Source of the DNA: Actinomycetota bacterium
Lineage (GTDB): Bacteria; Actinomycetota; Thermoleophilia; Gaiellales; Gaiellaceae
Assembly (NCBI GenBank): GCA_013812235.1
Contig: JACCTU010000191.1
Coordinates: forward strand, 1-35,321
DNA length: 35,321 nucleotides
Direction of reading: 5' to 3'
Shown here: positions 19,483 through 27,158 of the stretch, piece after piece
Layout of the letters: every line of letters starts with the position of its first letter
Position numbering within the stretch: position 1 is the first letter of the stretch
Notes under the pieces: generated by a model
Seen by the model: only the letters and a program-made list of their open reading frames with translations
Told to the model about the DNA's origin: nothing
Database searches by the model: none
Position numbers and translations under genes: made by a program

Positions 19483-19854
19483 ATGGCTCGCAAATTGCTG
19501 CTGATGCTCGCGGCCGTCTCGGCTGCTGGCGTGGCCGCTCTCGGCCTGGCCATCCCGGGCAACGCGGCCTCGCCCAAGCTGATCGCGACCGTGACCGACG
19601 ACAGCGTGATCACGCTGACGACGCCGATGGGCAGGCCGGTTCGGACGCTGAGGGCCGGCGGCTACACGGTCGCCGTGCGCGACCAGACCTCCGACCACAA
19701 CTTCCGGCTCGCAGGCTCCGGTGTGCGCAGGGCGACGGGAGTCGAGGCCGTGGTCACGACCACCTGGGGCGTTCGCTTCCGAAAGGGGAAGCGCTACGTG
19801 TTCCAATGCGATCCCCACGCATCGTCCATGCGAGGGGCGCTGCGCGCACGCTGA
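19483..19854 (+). CDS. Secreted cupredoxin-like protein
   Basis: Signal peptide MARKLLLMLAAVSAAGVAALGLAIPGNAA; DHNFRL ... YVFQCDPHASSMRG (His, Cys-x2-His-x4-Met pattern); SD AAGGAGAG before ATG. Confidence 0.78.
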   Translation: MARKLLLMLAAVSAAGVAALGLAIPGNAASPKLIATVTDDSVITLTTPMGRPVRTLRAGGYTVAVRDQTSDHNFRLAGSGVRRATGVEAVVTTTWGVRFRKGKRYVFQCDPHASSMRGALRAR

Positions 19855-19858
19855 CGCG

Positions 19859-22800
19859 TCATCGGTGGCCGAAGTGGTGTGCGTCGGGGAGCGCGTCGTT
19901 GACGGCGTGCTCCCCGGACACACGCCGCGCGAGCGGGCCGAGCGTCTCGAGGCGGTCGACGAGCACGTTCTGGTTCCGGCCGATCTTCTCGAAGCGCCCT
20001 TCGGCGCGGATCAGCGGCTCGCCGCGCACGATCGCCCGGTGCCGGTCGTACACCTGCGGGGGCACGATCAGGTTCATCTGGCCGAACTCGTCCTCGAGCA
20101 GCATGAAGACGATCCCCTTCGCGGTCGAGGGTCGCTGCCTCGCGATCGCCATGCCCGCGACCGTGACGCGCGTGCGATGCGGCTGCTCGCGCAGCTCCCG
20201 GGACGAGAGCGTTCCGTCAGGCAGATGTGGGCGGAGCAGCTCGAGCGGGTGGACGCCGACGGAGATACTCGTCAGGCGGTAGTCGGCGAGCATCTGCTCC
20301 CAGCGCGTCTGCTTCGCGAGCTCGGGCGTCTCGACCGTCGGGTCGAGCGGAAGCGCGAGCTGTTGTTCCTCGCCGCCGGAGCCTGGGACGGTCTGAGCGC
20401 GCGGGACGAGGCCGAGCTCCCAGAGCAGGGTGCGCCGGCTCTCGCCCAGGCAGTCGCACGCGCCCGACTGGACGAGCGCCTCCAGCTCGTCGCGGCCGAG
20501 CTCGGTCCGCTGCGCGAGCTCGCGCACGTCGCGAAAGGGGCCGCTGCGCGCGCGCTCCTCGACGAGCGCGCGCGCGTCGTCCTCGCCGACGTGCGCGACG
20601 TACTCGATCCCCATCCTCACGGCGCCGTCCTCGTTCGCACACTTCGAGCGCGAGCGGTTGACGTCGGGTGAGCGCACCTCGACGCCGTTCCTCTGCGCGT
20701 CGCGAACGAGCGTCGACGGCGGATAGAAGCCCATCGGCTGCGCGTTCAGGAGTGAGCAGAGGAACTCGGTCGGGTAGTAGTGGCGCAGCCACGCCGACTG
20801 GTAGGCGAGCAGCGCGAACGCGGCGGCGTGCGATTTCGGAAAGCCGAACCCGGAGAAGCCGGTCAGCTTGTCGTAGACGTTGTCGGCGGTCTCCCGGTCG
20901 ACTCCCTTGGCGAGCGCGCCCTCGACGAAGCGTGCGCGGAACGCCTCGAGCGCCTCCTGGGAGCGCTTGCGGCTCATCGCGCGGCGCAGGCCCTCCGCCT
21001 CCCCCACGCTGAAGCCGGCGAGCGCCATCGCGACGTGCAGCACCTGATCCTGGAAGACGATCGCGCCGTAGGTCTCACCGAGCGGCGCTTCGAGCAGCGG
21101 ATGGTCGTAGGTCGGCTTGTGCGTCGGGTCGGCGCGCAGGAGCTCCCGGTTCTTGACGTACGGGTGCACCGCCTTCCCCTGGATCGGCCCAGGGCGCACG
21201 AGCGCGACCTGCACCGTGAGGTCGTCGAGGTTCTCCGGTCTCGTGCGCAGGAGGCTCTGCATCTGCGCACGGCTTTCGATCTGGAACGTGCCGACCGTGT
21301 CCGCGCACTGGATGTCGTCGTAGACGGCGGGATCCTCGAGTGAGATCCGGGAGAGGTCGATCGACTCGCCGCGCACCCGCGCGACCTCGCTCACGCACTC
21401 CTCGACCGCCGAGAGCATCCCGAGCCCGAGCAGGTCGATCTTCATGAACCCCGCGTCGGAGCACGAGTCCTTGTCCCACTGGCAGAGCTGGCGGCCGACC
21501 ATCGCGGCCGGTTGCACCGGCACGAGCTCGACGAGCGGGCGCGACGAGATGATCATCCCGCCCGGGTGCTGCGAGATGTGGCGCGGGAGACCCGCGATCT
21601 CCGCGCAGCACTCGACGAACGCTCGCCAGCGCGGCGAGAGGAGCTTCCGCTTCGCGTCCGGGAGCGTCGCGAGATCCTGCGTGACCTTCTTCGCGTTCCA
21701 GCCTTCGGTGATCTTCGCGAGCCGCTCGAGCTCGGCGTGCGGAAGGCCGAGCGCCTTCCCGACGTCGCGGATCGCGCCGCGCGAGCGATACGTTGCAAAG
21801 GACGCGACGAGGGCGGCGTGCTCGCGGCCGTAGCGCTCGGTGACGCGGACGATCAGCTTCTCGCGGATGTCGCGCGGGAAGTCGAGGTCGATGTCGGGCA
21901 CGCCGCGCATCTCGTCGTTCAGGAAGCGGCCGAGCGAGAGCCCCGCGGTCACCGGGTCGACGTGTGAGAGGCCGGTCAGGTAGCAGACGATCGAGCCGAC
22001 CGACGAGCCGCGGCCGCGGCCGGGCGGCAACACGTGCCTCGGCGCATCGTCGCCGCGCACCTCGCGCGCGCAGTCGGCCGCCAACTCGAGCACCTCGTGG
22101 TGGAGCAGGAAGAACCCGTCGAGGCCGAGCCGGCCGATCAGCGCGAGCTCCTCGTCGAGCCTTGCCCGCGCACTCCGCTTGTGACCGTTCAGGCCGGAGT
22201 AGCGCTCCTCGAACGCGCGGTCGCAGATGCGCTTGAGCTTGACGCTCGCCGGCTCACCGTCGGCGAAGTCGGGGTAGCTGTAGCCGAGGTCGGCGGTGAG
22301 GTCGAAGCGCAGCCGGTCGGCGAGCTCCCCGGCATACTCGACGGCGTCGCGGTCGTCGGGGAAGCGCTCCAGCACGTCGTCGGGCGCGAGCAGGACCGAC
22401 TCGTGGTTGCCGCGCCGCTCGGGCTCCGAGCCGTCGAGCGACGTGCACTCGCGGATCGCGACGAGCACGTCCTGCAGCTGCGCGCGACGGGGATGGTGCG
22501 CGTGCGCGTCCCCGGTCGCGACCGTCTGCACGCCCAGCATCTCCGCGAGGTCTCGCAGCGCGGCGTTCCGGCGCACGTCGCCTCGTTCGTACGGTCGCTG
22601 GAGCTCGACGAAAAAGCGCTCGCGGAAGGCGCCGGCGACCGCCGCGGCGGTGTTCGGGTCGCGCACGCCCAGCCCGTGCCGCGCGCAGCCGGAGAGACAG
22701 ACGAGCCCGTCGTTCAGCTCGAGCAGGAGCTCGACCGACAGCGCGGGATCGAGCGGCGGGTCCTCGGGCTTGGGCCTCGTCCCCGCGTGGGCCGCGGTCA

Positions 22801-23074
22801 GCAGCCGGCAGAGGTTCGCGTAGCCGCGCGCATCTTCGACGAGCACGGTGACGTGCGCGCCTCCCTCGAGCCTCACCTCCGCCCCGGTGATCGCGCGCAC
22901 GCCGAAGGCCTTCGCCGCGTGCGCGAACTCGAGTGAGCCGTAGACCCCGTCGTGGTCGGTCAGCGCGAGGGCGTCGTAGCCGAGCTCGGCCGCGCGCAGC
23001 GCGAGCTCCTCGGGCAGCGAGGCGCCGTCCAGGAAGGAATAGGCCGAGTGCGCGTGCAGCTCGACGTACGTCAC
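19859..23074 (-). CDS. dnaE2: Error-prone DNA polymerase III alpha subunit (DnaE2/ImuC)
   Basis: VTYVELHAHSAYSFLDGASLPEELALRAAELGYDALALTDHDGVYG (PHP), GRGRGSSVGSIVCYLTGLSHVDP, PDIDLDFPRDIREKLI, KSHAAAFALLAYQSAWLRHYYPTEFLCSLLN; start at GTG 23074. Confidence 0.95.
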   Translation of the reverse strand: MTYVELHAHSAYSFLDGASLPEELALRAAELGYDALALTDHDGVYGSLEFAHAAKAFGVRAITGAEVRLEGGAHVTVLVEDARGYANLCRLLTAAHAGTRPKPEDPPLDPALSVELLLELNDGLVCLSGCARHGLGVRDPNTAAAVAGAFRERFFVELQRPYERGDVRRNAALRDLAEMLGVQTVATGDAHAHHPRRAQLQDVLVAIRECTSLDGSEPERRGNHESVLLAPDDVLERFPDDRDAVEYAGELADRLRFDLTADLGYSYPDFADGEPASVKLKRICDRAFEERYSGLNGHKRSARARLDEELALIGRLGLDGFFLLHHEVLELAADCAREVRGDDAPRHVLPPGRGRGSSVGSIVCYLTGLSHVDPVTAGLSLGRFLNDEMRGVPDIDLDFPRDIREKLIVRVTERYGREHAALVASFATYRSRGAIRDVGKALGLPHAELERLAKITEGWNAKKVTQDLATLPDAKRKLLSPRWRAFVECCAEIAGLPRHISQHPGGMIISSRPLVELVPVQPAAMVGRQLCQWDKDSCSDAGFMKIDLLGLGMLSAVEECVSEVARVRGESIDLSRISLEDPAVYDDIQCADTVGTFQIESRAQMQSLLRTRPENLDDLTVQVALVRPGPIQGKAVHPYVKNRELLRADPTHKPTYDHPLLEAPLGETYGAIVFQDQVLHVAMALAGFSVGEAEGLRRAMSRKRSQEALEAFRARFVEGALAKGVDRETADNVYDKLTGFSGFGFPKSHAAAFALLAYQSAWLRHYYPTEFLCSLLNAQPMGFYPPSTLVRDAQRNGVEVRSPDVNRSRSKCANEDGAVRMGIEYVAHVGEDDARALVEERARSGPFRDVRELAQRTELGRDELEALVQSGACDCLGESRRTLLWELGLVPRAQTVPGSGGEEQQLALPLDPTVETPELAKQTRWEQMLADYRLTSISVGVHPLELLRPHLPDGTLSSRELREQPHRTRVTVAGMAIARQRPSTAKGIVFMLLEDEFGQMNLIVPPQVYDRHRAIVRGEPLIRAEGRFEKIGRNQNVLVDRLETLGPLARRVSGEHAVNDALPDAHHFGHR

Positions 23075-23163
23075 CGGAGGCGATGCACGTGGACTGACCG
23101 AACCTCGCCGGGCGTGTGCCGCGTTGAAGGGGAGACAACGTCCCCGACGAATGAGGAGCACCC

Positions 23164-23238
23164 ATGGCCCTGCTCGTAACGATCATGGCGACCCTGCTGG
23201 TGGTTGCGACCACGCTCGCCTTCGCCGTCGGCGCCTAA
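23164..23238 (+). CDS. 24-aa hydrophobic micropeptide candidate
   Basis: ATG...TAA = MALLVTIMATLLVVATTLAFAVGA; GAGGAG Shine-Dalgarno with 5-nt spacing (gaggagcacccATG); below ORF-track length cutoff. Confidence 0.5.
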   Translation: MALLVTIMATLLVVATTLAFAVGA

Positions 23239-23465
23239 GCCCCGCGCTGGCTGAACCATCCGCCCCGCTCCTCGTCGCGGAACACCACGACGTTCTGGCC
23301 CGACTCGAGCACGAGCTCGAAGTAGCGCCGCTGGACGGGCTCCTCGGTCCACCAACGGTCGACCACGCGCCACTCTTCGCGGACGAGCGCTACCCCTAGA
23401 CGGTTGACGAGCCGCGGGGTCCCGTCGAATCGCGCCTCGACGAGCGCCGACTGCGGCTCGTTCAG
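23235..23465 (-). CDS. DUF6504-like small protein downstream of imuB; start uncertain (CTG 23465 or GTG 23513)
   Basis: RFDGTPRLVNRLGVALVREEWRVVDRWWTEEPVQRRYFELVLESGQNVVVFRDEERGGWFSQRGA. Confidence 0.75.
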   Translation of the reverse strand: MNEPQSALVEARFDGTPRLVNRLGVALVREEWRVVDRWWTEEPVQRRYFELVLESGQNVVVFRDEERGGWFSQRGA

Positions 23466-24646
23466 TCGTCGCGAGGTACGAACAGTGCCCGGGCTTCCGG
23501 GATCCGCGACCACGGTGCCACTTCGACCACCGACGCGACCGAGCCTGAGCCGGTGCTCGCGCGCACCTGACGCAGGCCCTCGCTCAACCTGCTCTGCAAC
23601 TCCGACCCCGCCGCCTGCATGAGCTCCAACTGCTGGCCGTGCGACTCGCTCAGCTCGACGAGCTCGAGGCGAAGCGAGACGATCGGCGCCGGCAGCTCCG
23701 CGAGCTTCGGTCCGAGGGCGTGGCGCAGGCGGTCGCGCTCGGCCGTCGGGTCTCGCATCGTGACCGTCCTTCGCCACGACCCTCCGCCCACGAGTCGTGC
23801 CGCCACCGCGGCCTTGCGCACGAACCGTCCATCGCGCTCCTTTCGCTCGAGCAGCCGGTCGAGCAGCGCGCCGAACGCGCGCCGCAGGGTGAACTCGTTG
23901 CCGATCGCTTCCGGGAACTCGAGCTCCTCGTAGAGCTCGGCGGGCGGGCGCCGCCCCAGCACCCGCCCCGCCGCGCCCCCTCTCGCCAGGCTCCAGGCAC
24001 GCCGGCCGTCCGGCCCCAGTCGTTCGGCGACGGCAGCTTTGGGGAGCCCGGCAAGCTCGCCCAATCGTTTGACCCCGAGCTCGCGGAGCTCGAGCTGGCG
24101 CCGCGCGTCGAGCGGCAACAGCGAGAGGGGCAGCGGTGCGAGGAACTCCGGCATCTGCTCGTCGGAGACGACGAGCGCCTGTCCCGCGCGCGCGACGTTG
24201 GCGGCGGCGAGGGCGGCGAAGCGCCGCTCGGCCGCGCCGATCCGCGCGTCCCACCCCGAGCCGGCGGACGCGAGCGCCCGCTTGAGCGCCTCCTCGAGAC
24301 CCCCGTAGAGCCGCTCGACCCCGCGCGTCTCGAAGTACGCGCACCCGGGCTCGGCCGACTCGACCGAGAACCCCGAGTCCTCGAGCCGGAGCAGAACCCC
24401 CTCCCACGCCTGCTCGGCCGCCGAAGGGTCCTCCTCGACGAGGACGAGCCGCGGGCACATCGCGAGCGCTTCGCCCAGCCGCATCCCGGGCTTGACTCCC
24501 TCCGCCTCCGCCGCGGCCGTCACAGGGCCGAGCAGCGGCTCCTCGCCGGCCGGAGGTGCGAGGGCTGCTGGAGCGGCCAAGAGCGAGGGCCTGGACCGCA
24601 GCGCCGCCCGCAAGGAGAAGCCCGGGATGGCGAGGCAGACGATCAT
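23462..24646 (-). CDS. imuB: ImuB-type catalytically inactive Y-family polymerase-like mutasome protein
   Basis: MIVCLAIPGFSLRAALR...VKPGMRLGEALAMCPRLVLVEEDP...FSVESAEPGCAYFETRGVERLYGG...RIGAAERRFAALAAANVA...LGELAGLPKAAVAERLG; near dnaE2. Confidence 0.88.
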   Translation of the reverse strand: MIVCLAIPGFSLRAALRSRPSLLAAPAALAPPAGEEPLLGPVTAAAEAEGVKPGMRLGEALAMCPRLVLVEEDPSAAEQAWEGVLLRLEDSGFSVESAEPGCAYFETRGVERLYGGLEEALKRALASAGSGWDARIGAAERRFAALAAANVARAGQALVVSDEQMPEFLAPLPLSLLPLDARRQLELRELGVKRLGELAGLPKAAVAERLGPDGRRAWSLARGGAAGRVLGRRPPAELYEELEFPEAIGNEFTLRRAFGALLDRLLERKERDGRFVRKAAVAARLVGGGSWRRTVTMRDPTAERDRLRHALGPKLAELPAPIVSLRLELVELSESHGQQLELMQAAGSELQSRLSEGLRQVRASTGSGSVASVVEVAPWSRIPEARALFVPRDD

Positions 24647-24648
24647 GC

Positions 24649-24685
24649 GAACGTACGTTCTATCGTACACACGTTCGGATGTCAA
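24649..24685 (-). promoter_or_regulatory. SOS promoter of imuB: TTGACA -35, 17-bp spacer, TAGAAC -10 overlapping a LexA-type operator GAACGTACGTTC
   Basis: GAACGTACGTTC at 24649-24660 matches actinobacterial/Gram-positive consensus GAACNNNNGTTC; TTGACA at 24685-24680; TAGAAC at 24662-24657; a second degenerate box GTACACACGTTC at 24665-24676. Confidence 0.8.
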
Positions 24686-24689
24686 GGGT

Positions 24690-25513
24690 TTTTTTGGTAT
24701 CGCACACCCCCTCACGGCTGGACTTCGAAAGCACCTGGAGGAGTTGGATGGACTTCGTGCGACCTTGGGACGAGAGCTCACCAACTCAAGCCCCTGGCTC
24801 GGAACGCTACGCCGCCAGGAGGCGAACTCGGGCGAGAGCAGACCGTCCCTCGCGAGTACGAGAGACTGGACGATGCGCGAGATGCGGCCGCTGCCGTCAC
24901 GGAACGGATGCACGGAGACGAGATACAAGTGCGCCATGGCGCCGCGAACGACCACGTGCGCATCGGATGAAGGCATCGTCCGTCGAGAGCTCAGTGTCGA
25001 TCGAGGGCTACGTGGTCAGTGAGAACGACGCCCTGGCAGTCGTCTCCCATTGAGGAGTATCTGAGCGACCACACTCCCGAGTACTACGAGATGCTTCAAG
25101 CGGTCCAAGGCGGCAGCTACCGGCCGGAGCGCGATGCCACCGAGTGGGTCCGTTTCTGCGTTGAAGCGCACATCGCGCAGGCACGCCGGCGGCTCGCTCA
25201 GCTCGCAGCAGCCGCCGCGCGGTGGCGGCATCTCGAGGACCTCGTCGAGAGCCGCGGGTGGCCCGAGCGCTTGATCATCGCTCTCGAGCAGAGCCTCATC
25301 GGCGGAACAGATCGGGCGAGCTACGAGAAGGAAGCCGGCATTTCGTCCGCAACTGCGAGCACAGACTTTCGCCGCCTTCTCGACGCTGGGCTGAACACGC
25401 AGATCGGTCGCGGACGCAACATCCGCTATCACGCGAGCGACGATCTCCGAGCACAGGTGTCCGCCGCGATCTCGCGCCAGGACGACGACGGAGACGCGAC
25501 GAGACCGGGCTAA
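24690..25513 (+). pseudogene. Rearranged Fic-family gene: N-terminal block (+), Fic-motif block inverted (-), second N-terminal block (+), C-terminal block (+)
   Basis: (+) AHPLTAGLRKHLEELDGLRATLGRELTNSSPWLGTLRRQ to about 24819; (-) about 24964-24820 DAHVVVRGAMAHLYLVSVHPFRDGSGRISRIVQSLVLARDGLLSPEFAS; (+) about 24967-25050 KASSVESSVSIEGYVVSENDALAVVS; (+) about 25051-25513 IEEYLSDHTPEYYEMLQAVQGGSYRPERDATEWVRFCVEAHIAQARRRLAQL... Confidence 0.8.
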
Positions 25514-25571
25514 CAGCCGTGCCTCGCAGATCGAGGTCGTCGAGGACTGGCTGCTAGCCCGCTGGAACGAA

Positions 25572-25588
25572 CTCTAGGACTCCTAGAG
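25572..25588. terminator. 17-bp perfect palindrome (8-bp arms) at the convergent fic remnant / comB junction
   Basis: CTCTAGGA-c-TCCTAGAG; comB stop codon lies inside. Confidence 0.5.
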
Positions 25589-26269
25589 CGTGATTTCCGC
25601 CGCGGGGCCGACCATCCGCGTGAAGCGCGGCACGACGTCGAGGACGTTCTCTCGCGCACAGAAGCGGATGTCGTCGTCGAGGCCGGGCGGCCCGTAGGTC
25701 CTCGCCGTCAGGCCCTCGTACGGGTCGGTGAACGAACGCGCGATCAGCTCCGACGCTTTCGCGGCGTCGTTCCGGTCGCCGTCGAGCAGCTGGACGATCC
25801 GCCCCGCGCAGTACGCGTCGTCGAGCGCGAACGTGTACTTGCCCTTGAACCCCGCGCAGACGATCCCGATGTCCTCCCCAGTCTCGCGCGCGGTCGCGGC
25901 GACGGCGTCGAGGTTCAGCAGGCTTCCGAGGAAGACGCGCTCGCAGCTCGAGGCAGCGGTCAGGATGGCGCGCGTCCCGTTCGTCGTCGAGAAGATCAGC
26001 GGCACGTCGCCTCCGTCGAGGAGCTCGCGCGGCGAAGCCCCGACGTCGAAGCCCTCGACCCGCTGGCCGAAGCGCTCTCCGCCGAGCAGCCCTTCGCCGA
26101 GCTGCTCGCGCACCGCCCGCGCCTCCTCGATCCCGGGCGCGCAGAGGACACGCGGCCACCCGCTCGCGAGCGCCTGCGCGATCGTCGAGGTCGCGCGGAG
26201 GACGTCGACGACGATCCCGACTGGGGCCGCTGCCGCCTCCGACGGCGTGAAGGCGACGTCGACACGCAC
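25583..26269 (-). CDS. 2-phosphosulfolactate phosphatase family protein (ComB)
   Basis: GIVVDVLRATSTIAQALASG, GGERFGQRVEGFDVGASPREL, LIFSTTNGTRAI, GIVCAGFKGKYTFALDDAYCAGRIV. Confidence 0.9.
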   Translation of the reverse strand: MRVDVAFTPSEAAAAPVGIVVDVLRATSTIAQALASGWPRVLCAPGIEEARAVREQLGEGLLGGERFGQRVEGFDVGASPRELLDGGDVPLIFSTTNGTRAILTAASSCERVFLGSLLNLDAVAATARETGEDIGIVCAGFKGKYTFALDDAYCAGRIVQLLDGDRNDAAKASELIARSFTDPYEGLTARTYGPPGLDDDIRFCARENVLDVVPRFTRMVGPAAEITL

Positions 26270-26289
26270 CCTGGATACGCTAGCCGCCG
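26270..26289. promoter_or_regulatory. Compact bidirectional leaderless promoter candidate (comB / rhomboid)
   Basis: CCTGGATACGCTAGCCGCCG: TACGCT (+, 8 nt to ATG), TAGCGT (-, 7 nt to GTG); shares 13-mer GCGGCTAGCGTAT with 17040-17052. Confidence 0.6.
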
Positions 26290-27141
26290 ATGACGACGGG
26301 CCTCACCTGCTACCGCCACCCGAACCGCGAGACGGGCGTCTCCTGCGCCCACTGCGGCCGCGGGCTGTGTCCTGACTGCATGGTCTTCACGCCGGTCGGG
26401 ATCAAGTGCGCCGAGCACGCGGGCGTGCCGACGGGCACCGCGAGGGTCGTCGAGGGGGCACGCCGGTTCGGCATCGAGGGCGGGGGCGCGCTCCTGACGA
26501 AGATCCTGATCGGCATCAACGTGCTCGTGTTCCTGTGGCAGGTCGGCAGCGGCGGCACGCTCTCGCAGCCGTACGGCTACCCGTACCTGCACGGCGCGCT
26601 GAACGGCATCCTCGTTGCGAACGGGGACTGGTGGCGCCTCTTCACCTCGATGTTCCTCCACGCCAGCGTGATCCACCTCGGGATGAACATGCTTTTCCTG
26701 TGGTGGATCGCCGCGCCGGCGGAGCAGGCGCTCGGACGAGCGCGCTTCGCGCTTCTCTACCTCGTGTCCGGGCTCGCGGGCGCGGCTGGCGCGCTGCTGC
26801 TGTCCGCGCCCGAGGCCACCACGGTCGGCGCATCCGGTGCGCTCTTCGGGATCCTCGGCGCTGCCTTCATCTTCGAACGACAGCGCAACTACGTGCTCGG
26901 AGGGGGCGCGCTCACGATCATCGTGCTCAACCTGGCCTTCACGTTTGCGATCCCCGGAATCTCGATCGGCGGGCACCTGGGCGGGCTCGCGGGCGGGGCG
27001 CTCTCCGCGCTCGCGCTCTCGCGCCTCGGCCGGGCGCACGCTGCGTACGGACGACCGGGGCTCGCCGGTATCGCGGGGGTGGGCGCGGTGGGGATCGCGA
27101 GCGTCGCGATCTCCTATTGGGCTGTGGCTGGATACGTCTAG
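26290..27141 (+). CDS. Rhomboid family intramembrane serine protease with N-terminal zinc-finger (B-box-like)
   Basis: CYRHPNRETGVSCAHCGRGLCPDCM...CAEH; WWRLFTSMFLHASVIHLGMNM; GASGALFGILGA; GGHLGGLAGG. Confidence 0.93.
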   Translation: MTTGLTCYRHPNRETGVSCAHCGRGLCPDCMVFTPVGIKCAEHAGVPTGTARVVEGARRFGIEGGGALLTKILIGINVLVFLWQVGSGGTLSQPYGYPYLHGALNGILVANGDWWRLFTSMFLHASVIHLGMNMLFLWWIAAPAEQALGRARFALLYLVSGLAGAAGALLLSAPEATTVGASGALFGILGAAFIFERQRNYVLGGGALTIIVLNLAFTFAIPGISIGGHLGGLAGGALSALALSRLGRAHAAYGRPGLAGIAGVGAVGIASVAISYWAVAGYV

Positions 27142-27158
27142 TGCCGATACCTTGGACG

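Noticed and set aside
18607-19854. 415-aa version of the cupredoxin ORF
   Set aside because: The segment before 19483 is antisense to the sigma factor; a clear SD and signal peptide mark the start at 19483.
18418-19923. Full 501-aa version of the ECF sigma ORF
   Set aside because: The first roughly 177 codons are antisense to the signal-peptide-bearing cupredoxin; sigma homology begins around LYRDHARLVAG.
24820-24964. Inverted fic block as a programmed invertible (phase-variation) switch
   Set aside because: Flanking inverted repeats are only about 4 bp, no recombinase is nearby, and simple re-inversion would not restore the gene because block order is also changed and a segment is missing.
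23462-24976. 504-aa ORF read as a Fic-ImuB fusion protein
   Set aside because: The N-terminal 110 codons are the inverted fic fragment plus antisense of another fic block and the imuB promoter. ImuB homology begins at ATG 24646 right after the promoter/LexA box, so this is chance read-through.
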